This document shows, in pieces, positions 31,040-44,402 of a stretch of 64,000 nucleotides of DNA. The position numbers were made by a program, and so were the translations under genes. Each line of letters opens with the position of its first letter. Within the stretch, counting starts at the first letter, position 1. Under the pieces are notes generated by a model that was not told where the DNA came from, made no database searches, and worked only from the letters and a program-made list of their open reading frames with translations. The stretch is taken from NCBI GenBank assembly GCA_009763385.1, contig CM019826.1, positions 66,153,864-66,217,863 on the forward strand. Reading direction: 5' to 3'. This DNA is from Coix lacryma-jobi var. lacryma-jobi (Eukaryota > Streptophyta > Magnoliopsida > Poales > Poaceae).

Positions 31040-31855
31040 CTTTTTGAGAACACAAGGTTGATATGTGCCCTTGTGGTTCCCTTCCTGAGTGATGAGTGAT
31101 CGATCAACGAGCAACATGTCTCTTGGTTGTGTTGATGTGCAGGTGCGGAGCTCGGGCAGTGATCGAAGGTGAGGTGAAGGTCAAGTAGGGACGTGCCGTG
31201 CCGACGGACAGGAAGCGGTGAAGGGCGGACGTGGAGCTTGGACCGACGGACCAGGAGACCTGAGGATCAGCTGTGGTAGCAGGCACGTGGCGTTGACAAG
31301 CAAGAGTACATGGGGATGTGTGGTGCATCGGCCGAGTCGGGAGGTTGCCCGGCGTGGAGGCTGGACATGCCCCGACATCGGTGCTGGAATTCGAGGTGTG
31401 CGAACCACATCTCGTCTACGGTACGGGTTCGGTAGCTAAGCCTCGAAAAGCTACCCTCGACGGTTTCCGAGTTTGGGCCTCAAAACTCGGGGTGGCCGGT
31501 TTCCGAGTTTGGGCCTCAAAACTCGGCAAGGACGGTTTCCAGGTTTGGGCCACAAAATCTGGGCGCGCGGGTTTCTGAGTTTGGGCCACAAAACTCAGCC
31601 TGAGGACAGGTTTCCCGGTTTCGGCCTCAAAACCAGGGGAAGGCCCAGGTTTCCCGGTTTCAGCCTCAAAAACGCGACACTGTTCTCGGTCGTGTGACCG
31701 GCGGACAGTCCGCCAGTGACCCGCGGATAGTCCGGGGTCACATCGGACGCAGCATAGGATCAGCATCGGACGCTCGACGATCACAGTTCACTTGTACCGT
31801 GGACTGTCCGGCGTACAAACCGCGGACAGTCCGGGAGTCATCCAGAACTTGATCA

Positions 31856-34086
31856 TGAAGGACCGAGAAAGCACTAGTAAGACGACCAAAGGAGGGGGGT
31901 GAATGGGAGCTCAAAATTCTTCTCAGAAACTTTGGCCAAATGTCCCAAAATCTACCCCGAGAAACGGCGACCTAAACCGTGATGCTCGTGACCCTTGGAA
32001 GAGGGTGGATGATCCCTAAGATCACAGCGGAGCACCACCAAGAAGAAGCAAACCAAACTCCAAAAGTTCCGGCTCAAACACAACCCCAAAAACCAAGTCC
32101 CGAACGTAGATAGACGGCTACGTCGAGAAGTCCCAAAATACCGATGCTAACGAGTAGCAAAGATACCTAGAGAGGTTCCTTGGTCAATTCTAGGGCCAAA
32201 CGAGAAGTCCGAAAACCAAGCGTAGAAGCCGGGAGAGCAAACGCACTAAACCGGAGCACTCAGGCAAGTCCCGGACTGTCCGGCAGTACGGTCGCGGACT
32301 GTCTGCCCAGTGGCGGACTGTCCGGGCTCAGGTTGCGGACTGTCCGCCGGCCAAACAAGCAAAAACACAGTGCTGCTGCAAGTCCACTGGACGTTCCCGG
32401 ACTGTCCGCGAGATCCAACGGCGGACTGTCCGCCGGTCAAATGCTAAAACAGCGAAGATGCTGAACAGTCCCTGGACGACTCCCGGACTGTCCGCGAGTT
32501 CCTTCGGTGGACTGTTCGCCAGTCAAGGAACAGTAACGCGACCGAGACCCGCAGCCACTGACCTGGCTCGATCCCGACGCGCGGACTGTCCGCGGGTCCA
32601 ACTGCGGACTGTCCGCGGATGAACAGAGAGGGCGATTTCAATCGCCCTTCTCCCAAAACCTCTCAAATCCGATCCAAATCAAAATCCCACATTCCCCAAC
32701 TTGGAGAACATGATCACGGGGTAGTTAGGAGACTATCCCCAAGAAATCATCCGCTCAAATCAACCAAATCACCGGGAAATCAAAAGGGAAGGTGGATGAA
32801 CGGAAAAAGCGCCACGAAAACGAAATCGACCCGATCTATTCGATCATGAGGAGTTAGATGAATTCCTTTGGTCGAAATGACCTCCTCAATGATATGAACA
32901 AAGTGATTCAAACGGATTTCGCAAAGACGCACTAGAGAGGGAGATCGAGTGACGGGAAAATCGTGAAGAAACGAAGAACGCGAAGAACACGAATCAAATC
33001 ACGAATCAAGTCATCGATCTGCACTACAAAGGTGAGGATACGGCCTCACTTCCTCAAATCAACAGTACACAGAGGCAAGTCTCTCTGCGGATCTCAGCTA
33101 GCTATAGCAGGGGATGGGAGAGCAGGAAACCCTAAGTGCGAAAGAGCAAATGACTGAGATAGGGGGAGGAGGGTGTCTCCTCGACTACTTATCCTAATTC
33201 TAGTCTAAGTACAATTCCTACTCTACCCCTCTCTAATCTAATTACAGAGCGAACCAGCTAAACCCTAGGGTTATTCTGGACCAACTCGGTGGTAGGTGTA
33301 TCCGACGGCCACGCCCGCACAACTCATCCACGTTGCCTCCACGCAACCTTCCGATTGCCGCCACGTGCCGCCCTCGCTCTGCACCCCCGGTTTTGTGGCC
33401 CAAACCGGGAAACCAGCCTTTTCCAGCTATCCCCCGGTTTTGAGGCCCAAACCGGGAAACCAGCCCACCAGCATCTGAGTTTTGAGGCCAAACTCAGCAA
33501 ACCCTCAGAGCCCAGGTTTTGAGGCCCAAACCTGGAAACCGTCCTCAGCCCGAGTTTTGTGGCCAAACTCGGAAACCCTCAGCCCGAGTTTTATGGCCAA
33601 ACTCGGAAACCGTCCACGCCCAGGTTTTGAGGCCCAAACCTGGAAACCGTCCATCCGATGGTTTTTCTCTGGCTCTACCACCAAACCGAAGCTATAGAGG
33701 GGATGCACCGCCCGTGCACCCCGTCCACCGACACGTGTCCCTAGGTCCTCGACCCGAGCAACACCGTGCCCCGCAAGTCTTCACTTGTCGCTGTCCCAGG
33801 CTGCCAGCCACCACAGCTGATCCTCAGGCACTCTGGTCCCTCAGTCCAAGCCTCACGTGCACCCTTCACCGCTCGGTTCATCGGCATGGCACGTCCGCCG
33901 CACAGCACGCCCATCCTTCACCGCACCCGGTCCGTCGGCACGACCCGTCTCAACTTGACCTTCACCTTGCCCTCGATCACTGTCTCCGTGCTCGACACCT
34001 GCACAACACAAGCCAAAGACCCTGCGATCAAACCCGTTGACAATCACTCATCACTCAGAGACTCGACATACACCCATGTATCCACA
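31856..34086 (-). repeat. 3' LTR of Sirevirus D
   Basis: 2231 bp; plus strand TGAAGGACCGAG to GTATCCACA. Holds the CGGACTGTCCG palindromes (32270-32615) and the hairpin array (33384-33655). Very similar to 41657-43885. Confidence 0.88.
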
Positions 34087-35705
34087 ATATCCCCCTTGAT
34101 GAGTGCATTGTCAACTACTCACACAAATCATAATGAAAAGAAGAAAAGAGGAAGGAAGAAAAAGAGAGAACTCGACCAAATGACCCAAACGCCTAGCAAA
34201 GCCGAAGAAGGTCAAGTGGAAAGAGCAAAAGAACTTGGTCCCCAAAGACATGGGCAATGGCTCGACGCAACCAAGCAAAGCAAAGCTAGCCCTCAAGAAG
34301 AGGTAGAACAGGCTCAACACCGCTAGCAGATACCAATTGGGAACTCCAGAGAAAAGAGCTCAAAACCAATTGAATCCGAATGAAAATCGAAGCAAAATGC
34401 TAGTCCCTCAAGATAGAGGCACAGAGGCTCAACACAACTAGCATAGAAAGCTCAAAACCAATGCCTTTCGGCCAAACATGCTCCGAACCAATTGGAATGA
34501 CTCCAAACCAAAAAAGAACCAATCGATCGAAAAACCCTGAAAATGTTTGCTAGTCCCTCAAGATAGAGGCAAAGGCTCAACACAACTAGCAAACTCCCCC
34601 TCGACAAGTGTAAGCAACTAGGAAAACTCCCTCTAGTTGATCATCTAGGAGTATATGATTTGCAAAAACTCTCCTCCTTAGTTGAAAATGCACTTATCAA
34701 GAAAGGCATCAAGGCAAGAAACTCCCCCTTCCAACATGCATATGAAGTCAGAAATGCAAGTTAGTAGCTTCAGGCATATATTCACAAGAGTGCAAGGATG
34801 CTCTAAACAGTAGAACTCCAATGACTCAACTAGGCACTCAAATAGCAAAGGCTCAAACTGATCACACATACGAAATATGAACATATGAGCATGTGAGCAG
34901 TTTTTAGCCAAAAAGGGAGTCACCATCAAAATAGCACTACACATGTATAGACAGGAATCCAAACGAGTGCTAAACATGTATACAAGGTGAACTACCCCTA
35001 GCAAAGTTCAATCATCATGCATAGGAATGAAGCATATACTTGTGATTTCATTTTTATATCGGAGTTGCAGCGGTGAAATTACACAAGTTGAATCATTTGC
35101 ATGTGTTTGCGAGAGGTTGAAAGCTTGTCTTTGCCTAACTTTTCAACCGAGCGAGCCTATGCCGAAGCAATCAGAAGCTTAAAGCTGCGGTTTCGGTCAT
35201 ACACTACACGGCTCAAGTTTAACTCAAAGTGCAATGAGAAACTGTCTCGATACCATGATGTGTTGACAAGCAGTCCCATCTCGATCTTTTCAATTCACTA
35301 AGACTTGGTTCAAATTTTAAGCAAGATATGAACAGACCAAGCAAGTGAATGACTCAGAACTAGAGACATAGCAACCTAGCATATATGAAAAGCATGAATG
35401 GACTCAACACATCCTACACATGCTAGTTGCATATCTCAATGGTGAACATTTTCAGTTTTTAAGTTATTAAGCAAATTCACCATTTCAAAAATAGCTTAGC
35501 TCACAACATGTACTAGTGATCAGAAAGAGCATAAGCTACAAGCATCAACATAAGCATTAGACCATACTACATAGAGCATAGTTACATTCTAGTGATTATA
35601 GACATGAAGCTCAGAATGTAAATGCGTATGCTAAAATGCAAGAGAAAAGAAAGATAAACGAAAGAAAGTCAGTCTACTATACAAGATCCAAAATGTTTCC
35701 CCCAT
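34087..35705 (-). other. Noncoding 3' region of element D with polypurine tracts
   Basis: Equivalent of 15226-16738 in C. On the minus strand ATCAAGGGGGATAT abuts the LTR, and further purine runs occur near 34600, 34635, 34675 and 34725. No coding region of note. Confidence 0.7.
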
Positions 35706-38700
35706 CTAAAAGGGGAAACATACACCAAGCTCACCCCTCAACCGATTAAAGGTTGATTCGTCTAAAGGCTTGGTGAAAATATCAGCCAGTTGATGATGAG
35801 TATCGACATGGCGAAGGTCGATATCACCCTTCTCCTGGTGGTCTCGCAGAAAATGAAAGCGCACATCAATGTGTTTGGTCTTCGAGTGAAGCACGGGGTT
35901 CTTAGCAACGCTAATGGCACTCGTGCTGTCACAAAGCAAAGGAACACGAGTAAAGCTCAGACCAAAATCACGCAAAGTGGCCATCATCCAAAGCAACTGG
36001 GAACAGCAGCTAGCCGCAGCAACATATTCAGCCTCTGTAGTGGACTGAGCGACACTAGACTGCTTGCGAGAAGACCACGAAACAAGAGAAGAACCAATAA
36101 ACTGGCAAGTCCCAGAAGTGGACTTGCGCTCAATACGGCAACCAGCAAAATCGGCATCCGAATAACCGCAAAGGGAGAGGGTGGAGGAAGCAGAATACCA
36201 AATCCCGAACTCAGGTGAGAAACGAAGGTACCTGAAAATCCGCTTCACCGCCTGACGGTGAGAGGTGCGCGGCGACGCCTGAAAGCGCGCACACAGACAC
36301 ATCGTGAACTGGATGTCCGGGCGTGTCGCCGTCAGGTAGAGGAGCGACCCGATCATGCTTCGGTACTCCTTCTGGTCCACTGCTTCTCCATCCACATCCG
36401 CATCCAGGGCAGTCGTCGTCGACATGGGTGTTGGAAGAGGCTTGGCCTCACCCATATCAAACCGCTTCAGCAAGTCCTTGGTGTACTTGCCCTGGTGCAC
36501 AAACGTCCCCTCTCATGATTGCTTAATTTGCAACCCGAGAAAGAATGTCAGCTCGCCCATCATGCTCATCTCGAACTCCCTACTCATAATATCTGCAAAC
36601 TTGGCAACCAAAGCGTGAGAAGAACCACCGAAAATGATATCATCCACGTAAATCTGGACCAAGAGAGTGTCTTTGCCTTGCTTGAGGAGAAAGAGCGTTT
36701 TATCTACACATCCCATTTTAAAACCCTTAGCAAGCAAAAAGGTTTTCAACCTATCATACCAGGCTCTAGGGGCTTGTTTCAAACCATATAAAGCTTTATG
36801 AAGTTTAAAAACATGGTTTGGAAACTTGGGATTTTCAAAACCGAGGGGTTGCTCAACATACACTTCTTCTTCTATGTAACCGTTTAAGAAGGCACTCTTG
36901 ACATCCATTTGAAAGAGTTTAAAACCTTTGGATGCAGCAAAAGCCAAGAGTATCCTAATAGCCTCCAAATGAGCTACAGGAGCAAAAGTCTCCTCAAAGT
37001 CTATCCCCTCCTTCTGACTATAACCCTTGGCCACAAGACGCGCTTTGTTCCTCACAATGTGGCCGTCCTCTCCTTGTTTATTTTTGAAAACCCATTTTGT
37101 CCCAATAGGATTACAGTTAGGAGGAGGAGGAACTAGAACCCAAACCCGATTTCTCTCAAAGTTTTCTAACTCCTCATGCATGGCATTGACCCAATCCGGA
37201 TCCGACAAAGCGTGTCCAACATCTCGGGGCTCAAAATTAGCAACAAAAGCAGAATGAGCGAAGTGAGAGATGTGTTGTGACCTGGACCGAGTAACCCGTT
37301 CGTCGATGCTGCCGATCATCTGATGAGGCGGGTGCTGGCGCTGAATGTGTCGTGGCGCCTCCCGGGCTGAAGTAGCCTCCCCCTCAACAGCAGCTGGTGC
37401 CTCCCCGGGTACAAAAGGTACCGCTCGGGGTGGCGGATCCCACGGCCCGCAGGAAGAAGAGGTGTCGGGGCCGTGAGTCGTCGTCGAAGCCGCTCTTTGC
37501 AGCACGGCAGGTGGAGGGGGTGCTGGATCATCCATACCTTCAGCACCCTCGTCCTCGTCGTCGAAAAGAGGCTCACCAACCTCATGATCACCTGCACGCT
37601 CAAAACGAGAAGAAGGACAAATGAGAGTCTCGTCGAAGGTGACATCTGATGTCTCCATGACTCGGTTAGTATCAAGGTTAAGTACACGATATGCGCGAGT
37701 ATGAGTGCCATAACCCAAAAATACACCGTCAGAAGAACGAGACTCAAATTTGTCCAGGTTGCCTTTCTTTAATATAAAACAATGGCAACCGAAGACTCTA
37801 AAATAACTCACTTTGGGCTGTCTACCAAAACGCAACTCATAAGAAGTCTTTTTCAAGAACGCTCTCAGAAAAATGCGATTGGAAATGTAGCACGCAGTGT
37901 TCATAGCTTCGGCCCAATAACGCCTAGGAGTCCTATGCTCATCGAGCATCGTCCGGGCCATCTCAACAAGGGTCCGATTCTTCCTCTCTACAACACCATT
38001 TTGAGGCGGTGTGTAAGGAGAAGAAAACTGGTGCTCCAAACCCAAAGAGTTACAAAACTTCTCAAAATCCAAATTTTTGAATTCGGAACCATTATCACTC
38101 CTAATGGCTCGCATCGAGTTCAAAGGGAACTCGTTCTGAAGACGCAAAATCAGATTGCGAGCAAAGGAGAAAGTCTCGGTCTTTTCAGCCAAAAAGAAGA
38201 CCCAGGAATATCTCGAAAAGTCATCAACAACAACAAGCACATACCACTTTCCCCCAACCGAGCTCACCCGAGCCGGACCAACAAGGTCCATGTGCAAAAG
38301 CTCTCCAGGGCGCTTGGTCATGACCTGAGTCACTGGATGGTGGGGAGCGGCAACCATCTTCCCGTGTCTACAAGAGTGGCAAACAAGATCCTTCTCCATA
38401 TGCAACTTGGGCAATCCTCGGATTAGGCCAAGTGAACTAAGCCTTGCAAGCAAGTCGAAGCTCAAATGTCCAAGTCTCCTATGCCACTCCCAAAGATCAG
38501 AAGAGGAAGGTCCAGCCACAAGACAACGAGAAGTGTCAAAGGACTCCGAGAAATTCGCACGAAAGACTTTTCCAAAGGGCAAAATCAAACACACAAGATT
38601 GCCCTGAGGATCCAAAATACGACTGAGATTCGGTTTAAAACGAATCTCATAGTCGTCATCAAAAAGTTGCGAAACAGGAAGAAGATTAAAATGCAAGTTA

Positions 38701-38903
38701 GAGACAAGAGCAACATCGCGCAACACAAAGTGCTCATTAACTCGCACCGACCCGCGAGACAAAACCTTACCTTTGCTATTGTCACCGAAGGTTATGTACT
38801 CCTTTCCGGCAACAGGACTAAGGCTGGAGAACCACTTGGCATTTCCGGTCATGTGCCTCGAGCAACCGGAATCCACCAACCAAATGTCCTCCAACCGTTT
38901 TAC
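35706..38903 (-). pseudogene. pol: Sirevirus pol of element D, one nonsense codon
   Basis: Nearly intact: protease WLVDSGCSRHMTG, pre-integrase LWEWHRRLGHL, integrase HMDLVGPA / RSDNGSEF / VERKNRTL, RT FKLFQMDVKSAFLNG and YVDDIIFGG, RNase H GYSDADFAG, STTEAEY and HIDVRFHFLRD, ending GELGVCFPF. The only break is TGA at 36513-36515 after LGLQIKQS, where C has an Arg codon: a CG-to-TG type change. Coding begins just after TAG at 38904-38906, with no ATG. Confidence 0.92.
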
Positions 38904-38908
38904 CTACA

Positions 38909-41593
38909 TCAATAAAAAGACATAGGGTGAGCATACGGTCCAACACTGGGGTTAGTGAAGTAGGAAGAATACCAGTGTTGGGCCGGCTGCTCAAAAGAAC
39001 GGTCAGTATAAAAACCATTCCTAGACTGTCTACGACGATAGCGATCACCACGCACAGGAAAACGTGGTCCGCTGGGGAAGAAGCGCTCACCGCGATACTC
39101 CAAACGCGGTGGGGGAAAGCGCTCAACAAAGCCTCCGCCACGGGGTCCGTAGCCTGCAAAAGCAGGACCCCATCGGGCACGCTCTCTACGAGGCCTAGGC
39201 CTAGCAACTTGAGGCACTGCACCTCTAGGCCTAGCATCTCTCCTCGGAGCTCTCTGCTACCTAGGCCTGGGGACTTGAGGTTCTGGACCTCTAGGCCTAG
39301 CAGCTCTCCTCTAGACGTTCGGCACATGCACACCATGGAAAGGGTGGTACATGTCCGGGTTGTCCATCTCCCTAGCATGGCGCGCCTCTCTCTTACGCCT
39401 AAAGCAGAACTCGCTCAAGTGTCCATCTCTCCCACAGAAATCACAATGATACCTCACCGCACGCAAAGGGGGTTGTTGGTACTCATGGCTGTGGGTGTGG
39501 ATCACTTTGCCCTTCTGTGGCAAGCACTCCTCCTGAATGGGTGGCATTGTGTCAAGCTTGTTTTTGAGGTGGTTTGGCTTGGGTGCCCACACTTGGTTCT
39601 TGGGCGGAGCTCTTGGGGGTTCCTCAAATACCCCATCCTTGGTGGTAGGCTTAGGTGGCTCCTTGGGTGGAAGCTTGGTCAGTTTGGGAGTAGTGGTGGA
39701 GTTGGGCTTCTCACTAGGATTCAAACCACTTGACTCTCCAATCTTCCCAAAAACAGAAAGATCAACACCCTGAGCAAGACCTACACCAGAACCTCCAGCA
39801 GCTCGCTTAAATTGGGAAATCATCATCCCGAGCTGCGGCTCACTACAAGTGACCCATGACAAGATGGTCCGAAGGTATGTGTTTTCTTCCTCGGTTTGCA
39901 TCTTGCCATGCTTGACATTCGCAATCTCCTTCTCCAAGCCCTCACACAAAGCACACCTCATGACACAAGTGCTACCCGAGTTGGCCTTCTCTAAAGACTC
40001 AATCTTGGCATTCTTCTCTGCCAACTCGGATTGCAAGACAGGACAAGTCTTGCACGCACCCAACAAAGAAGGTCTAGCCTTCAGCTCATCCACCTCTCCT
40101 ACCAACGCAGCATACTTACCTCTCAAAGTGAGAAGGTCAGTCATGTGCGTGGTGCACATCTCACACTCAGCCTCCTCCGACACGACCACGGTGGACTTTG
40201 CAAACTCAAGCTCCCTCACCGTGTCCTCCCACTTCTGCCTAAACTCCTTGCGCTCTCTAGCGGCACGCCTAAGCAATTTGTCTTGACTAAGAAGCGCGGC
40301 AGTAAGCTTCTCAACCTCAGCGGAAAGGTCGTCGTAGGTGAGAGATACCTGGGAGGTGTCGTCGTCGTCATCGTCGTCCCGAGGGGAGTGCTCCAGCTTG
40401 CCGTCGACCTCATCACCAAGCGCCATGGTGCAGAAGCCGTCGTCGTCGGCGAAGAAGCAGAGGCCGTTCAGCTTGTCCTCGATCCTCTTCTTCTTCTCGG
40501 ACTCATCATCGCTTGAGCAAGCGGAGTCATCATCCGAGCCGTCGACGTCGCTGAGCGTGGCGAAGAACGCACGCTGCTCAGCCTGGGCCTTCTCCAAGTA
40601 CTTCTTCTTGATGTACTCCTTGTCGAAGCCACCCCTCCGCTTGTGCCTCGCGGGGACGTACTTCTCCTTGCGCTTGCCGGAGTTGTACTTGTGTCCATGA
40701 TCGCCCTTCCCAGATGAATGCTTCTTCTTGGGGCAGTTGGCGATGAAGTGGTCGGGGTCGCCCCACTCATAGCATCCTGAGCGTCCTCCTCCGCGGCGAC
40801 GGTTCATGCGGTTGTTGTAGAACCGCGTGAACCTGTTGGCAAGCAAAGCCAACTCCTCGTCTCCCAAAGACTCCAGCTGGTCCTCTGTGACAGAAAAGAG
40901 TGAAGAGAGTGCAAAGCCAGTAGAGGGGTTAGCGGAAGAGCCAGAAACCAAAGCCATAGTCGGGCCAGAAGGATTCGCATAAGAAGCCCTCGACATGGCG
41001 TCAATCTCACTGGACTTGAGCTTGCTAAAGAGCTCATCGCACGAGAGGGTCTCATAGTTAGGCGATTCGATGATTGCCTGAACCTTGGAATCCCACACCG
41101 ACCGATCGAGAGTGTGCAAAAGCTTCAAAGCTCTCTCATGATCGTCGAAAGGCAATTGCTCCTTATTGGCCCTCATCTTGTTGACAATCACCTGAAAGCG
41201 AGCGAATAAACCTTCTATGCTCTCGCCAGGCTGATGTCAAAAGTTCTCATACTCTCTCTTGAACGACTCGTAGAGTCGGGTTTTGACTTGAGAGGTGCCC
41301 TCATGAAAGCGCATGAGGGTAGCCCAAATCTCCCGAGCCCTAGAGAGGTGAGAAACATGATCAAACTCTCCCATGCTCAAACACGAAAAGAGAGCATTAC
41401 GAGCTCGGCTATTGGCATCGTGCTCATCGATTTGATGCTGAGTCACACGAGCAGCCAAGACCACGTAATCAGCAGAGTTGCAAATATCCCAAATGGAAGA
41501 GCCCAAACTCTGCAGATAGGCCGACATGCGTTTCTTCCAATACTCATAGTTCGTCCCATCGAAAAACGGCGGTTTGCCCACGCCGCGGTCCAT
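38909..41593 (-). pseudogene. gag: Sirevirus gag of element D, several nonsense codons
   Basis: Start ATG 41591-41593, signature KPPFFDGTNYEYWKKRM. Collinear with the 888-residue gag of C. Stops: TGA at 41237-41239 (Arg in C), TAG at 39311-39313 (Gln in C) and a further TAG near 39260 (Gln in C). The first zinc knuckle reads CYEWGDPDHFIANC, so one zinc-binding Cys is Trp. The second knuckle CDFCGRDGHLSEFC is intact. Ends YAHPMSFY at 38909. Confidence 0.9.
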
Positions 41594-41642
41594 GTCGCCT
41601 TCTGTGGATCTGGAACCGGCTAAGGTGGAAGATCCTTAACCC

Positions 41643-41655
41643 GCTCTGATACCAA
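41643..41655 (-). other. Primer binding site of element D
   Basis: The minus strand reads TTGGTATCAGAGC next to the 5' LTR edge at 41657, complementary to initiator Met tRNA. Confidence 0.85.
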
Positions 41656-41656
41656 T

Positions 41657-43885
41657 TGAAGGACCGAGAAAGGACTAGTAAGGCGACCAGAGGGGGGGGT
41701 GAATGGGAGCTCAAAATTCTTCTTAGAAACTTTGGCCAAATGTCCCAAAATCAACCCCGAGAAATGGCGACCTAAACCATGATGCTCACGACCCTTGGAA
41801 GAGGCTGAATGATCCCTAAGATCACAGCGGAGCACCACCAAGAAGAAGCAAACCAAACTCCAAAAGTTCCGGCTCGAACACAACCCCAAAAACCAAGTCC
41901 CGAACGTAGATAGACGGCTACGTCGAGAAGTCCCCAAATACCGATGCTAACGAGTAGCAAAGATACCTAGAGAGGTTCCTTGGTCAACTCTAGGGCCAAA
42001 CGAGAAGTCCGGAAACCAAGCGTAGAAGCCGGGAGAGCAAACGCACAAAACCGGAGCACTCAGGCAAGTCCCGGACTGTCCGACAGTACGGTCGCGGACT
42101 GTCTGCCCAGTGGCGGACTGTCCGGGCTCAGGTCGCGGACTGTCCGCCGGCCAAACGAGCAAAAACATAGTGCTGCTGCAAGTCCACTGGACGTTCCTGG
42201 ACTGTCCGCGAGACCCAACGGCGGACTGTCCGCCGGTCAAATGCTAAAATAGCGAAGATGCTGAACAGTCCCTGGACGACTCTCGGACTGTCCGCGAGTT
42301 CCTTCGGCGGACTGTCCGCCAGTCAAGGAACAGTAACATGACCGAGACCCGCAGCCACTGACCTGGCTCGATCCCGACGCGCGGACTGTCCGTGGGTCAA
42401 CTGCGGACTGTCTGCGGATGAACAGAGAGGGCGATTTCAGTCGCCCTTCTCCCAAAACCTCTCAAATCTGATCCAAATCAAAATCCCACATTCCCCAACT
42501 TGGAGAACATGATCACGGGGTAGTTAGGAGACTATCCCCAAGAAATCATCCGCTCAAATCAACCAAATCACCGGGAAATCAAAAGGGAAGGTGGATGAAC
42601 GGAAAAAGCGCCACGAAAACGAAATCGACCCGATCTATTCGATCATGAGGAGTTAGATGAATTCCTTTGGTCAAAATGACCTCCTCAATGATATGAACAA
42701 AGTGATTCAAACGGATTTCGCAAAGACGCACTAGAGAGGGAGATCGAGTGACGGGAAAATCGTGAAGAAACGAAGAACGCGAAGAACACGAATCAAATCA
42801 CGAATCAAGTCATCGATCTGCACTGCAAAGGTGAGGATACGGCCTCACTTCCTCAAATCAACAGTACACAGAGGCAAGTCTCTCTGCGGATCTCAGCTAG
42901 CTACAGCAGGGGATGGGAGAGCAGGAAACCCTAAGTGCGAAAGAGCAAATGACTGAGATAGGGGGAGGAGGGTGTCTCCCCGACTACTTATCCTAATTCT
43001 AGTCTAAGTACAATTCCTACTCTACCCCTCTCTAAACTAATTACAGAGCGAACCAGCTAAACCCTAGGGTTATTCTGGACCAACTCGGTGGTAGGTGTAT
43101 CCGACGGCCACGCCCGCACAACTCGTCCGCGTTGCCTCCACGCAACCTTCCGATTGCCGCCACGTGCCGCCCTCGCTCTGCACCCCCAGTTTTGTGGCCC
43201 AAACCGGGAAACCAGCCTTTTCCAGCTATCCCCCGGTTTTGAGGCCCAAACCAGGAAACCAGCCCACCAGCATCTGAGTTTTGAGGCCAAACTCAGCAAA
43301 CCCTCAGAGCCCAGGTTTTGAGGCCCAAACCTGGAAACCGTCCTCAGCCCGAGTTTTGTGGCCAAACTCGGAAACCCTCAGCCCGAGTTTTGTGGCCAAA
43401 CTCGGAAACCGTCCACGCCCAGGTTTTGAGGCCCAAACCTGGAAACCGTCCATCCGATGGTTTTTCTCTGGCTCTACCACCAAACCGAAGCTGTAGAGGG
43501 GATGCACCGCCCGTGCACCCCGTCCACCGACACGTGTCCCCAGGTCCTCGACCCGAGCAACACCGTGCCCCGCAAGTCTTCACTTGTCGCTGTCCCAGGC
43601 TGCCAGCCACCACAGCTGATCCTCAGGCACTCTGGTCCCTCAGTCCAAGCCTCACGTCCGCCCTTCACCGCTCGGTTCATTGGCATGGCACGTCCGCTGC
43701 ACGGCACGCCCGTCCTTCACCGCACCCGGTCCGTCGGCACGACCCGTCTCAACTTGACCTTCACCTTGCCCTCGATCACTGTCTTCGTGCTCAACACCTG
43801 CACAACACAAGCCAAAGGCCCTGCGATCAAACCCGTTGACAATCACTCATCACTCAGAGACTCGGCATACACCCATGTATCCGCA
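41657..43885 (-). repeat. 5' LTR of Sirevirus D
   Basis: 2229 bp, same arrays as the 3' LTR: palindromes 42070-42420 and hairpins 43185-43455. Minus-strand start TGCGGATACATGGG agrees with the C 3' LTR. Confidence 0.88.
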
Positions 43886-44246
43886 AATCAGAACAGTTCT
43901 GTTTCTGTCTTTTTGCCGGCGGACAGTCCGCACCTCCAGTGGCGGACAGTCCGGCGTTGGGCGGACAGTCCGGGACCTTGACCCCGGACAGTCCGCAAAC
44001 CTGCTGGTTGTGCTGGTTTGTTTCGTGGCTTTGGCAGTTAGCTTTGGGGTTTCTCCGGAGGTTCCGCTGTACCACTAGGACATCTCCTAGGGTATCCACC
44101 TACTTGTAGGTCGTGAACACTCCGGTCATTTCTAGTCTTCGCTTTTGGGGTGACTTTCTGGGACAAGGGCTATACAATTCACAAGTTGAATTTGAAGCTC
44201 CCATTCACCCCCCCCCCTCTGGTCGCTAATCCGGTCCTTCACTTTT

Positions 44247-44402
44247 ACATGGTAAAAACATGGATGTCCTACAAAACAAGTGAGAGCACCAAAACTCGTG
44301 GAACTTGTTAGTTTCAAACCCTACAACTATGCTTTGTGATTCATTTAGTGTCATTTTATGCAATAGTTGATGGTTAATTATGAGCATTAGTGAGCGTCAA
44401 TA
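44247..44402 (-). repeat. LTR K, part 2 (terminus)
   Basis: Continuation of K beyond the F insertion. It ends GAGCGTCAATA; read on the minus strand the terminus TATTGACGC resembles the TGTTGAC ends of G and J with one change. The pol of H starts in frame immediately after it, so K probably inserted into H. Confidence 0.5.

Larger units (their letters stand above)
31856..43885 (-). mobile_element. Complete Sirevirus-type Copia element D, nested in solo LTR F
   Basis: About 12 kb with 3' LTR (31856-34086), 3' noncoding region, pol, gag, primer site and 5' LTR (41657-43885), all on the minus strand. Flanks GATCA (31851-31855) and AATCA (43886-43890) form a target duplication with one mismatch. 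Same family as C. Only point mutations interrupt its frames. Confidence 0.92.
31040..44246 (+). repeat. Solo Sirevirus LTR F with CTTTT duplication, split by element D
   Basis: Parts 31045-31855 and 43891-44241 join to about 1.16 kb, starting TGAGAACACAAGG and ending CCGGTCCTTCA. Perfect 5-bp duplications CTTTT flank it (31040-31044 and 44242-44246). No internal domain of its own is present, so it is a solo LTR, apparently formed by LTR-LTR recombination, inside LTR K. It is the same family as LTR B. Confidence 0.85.
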
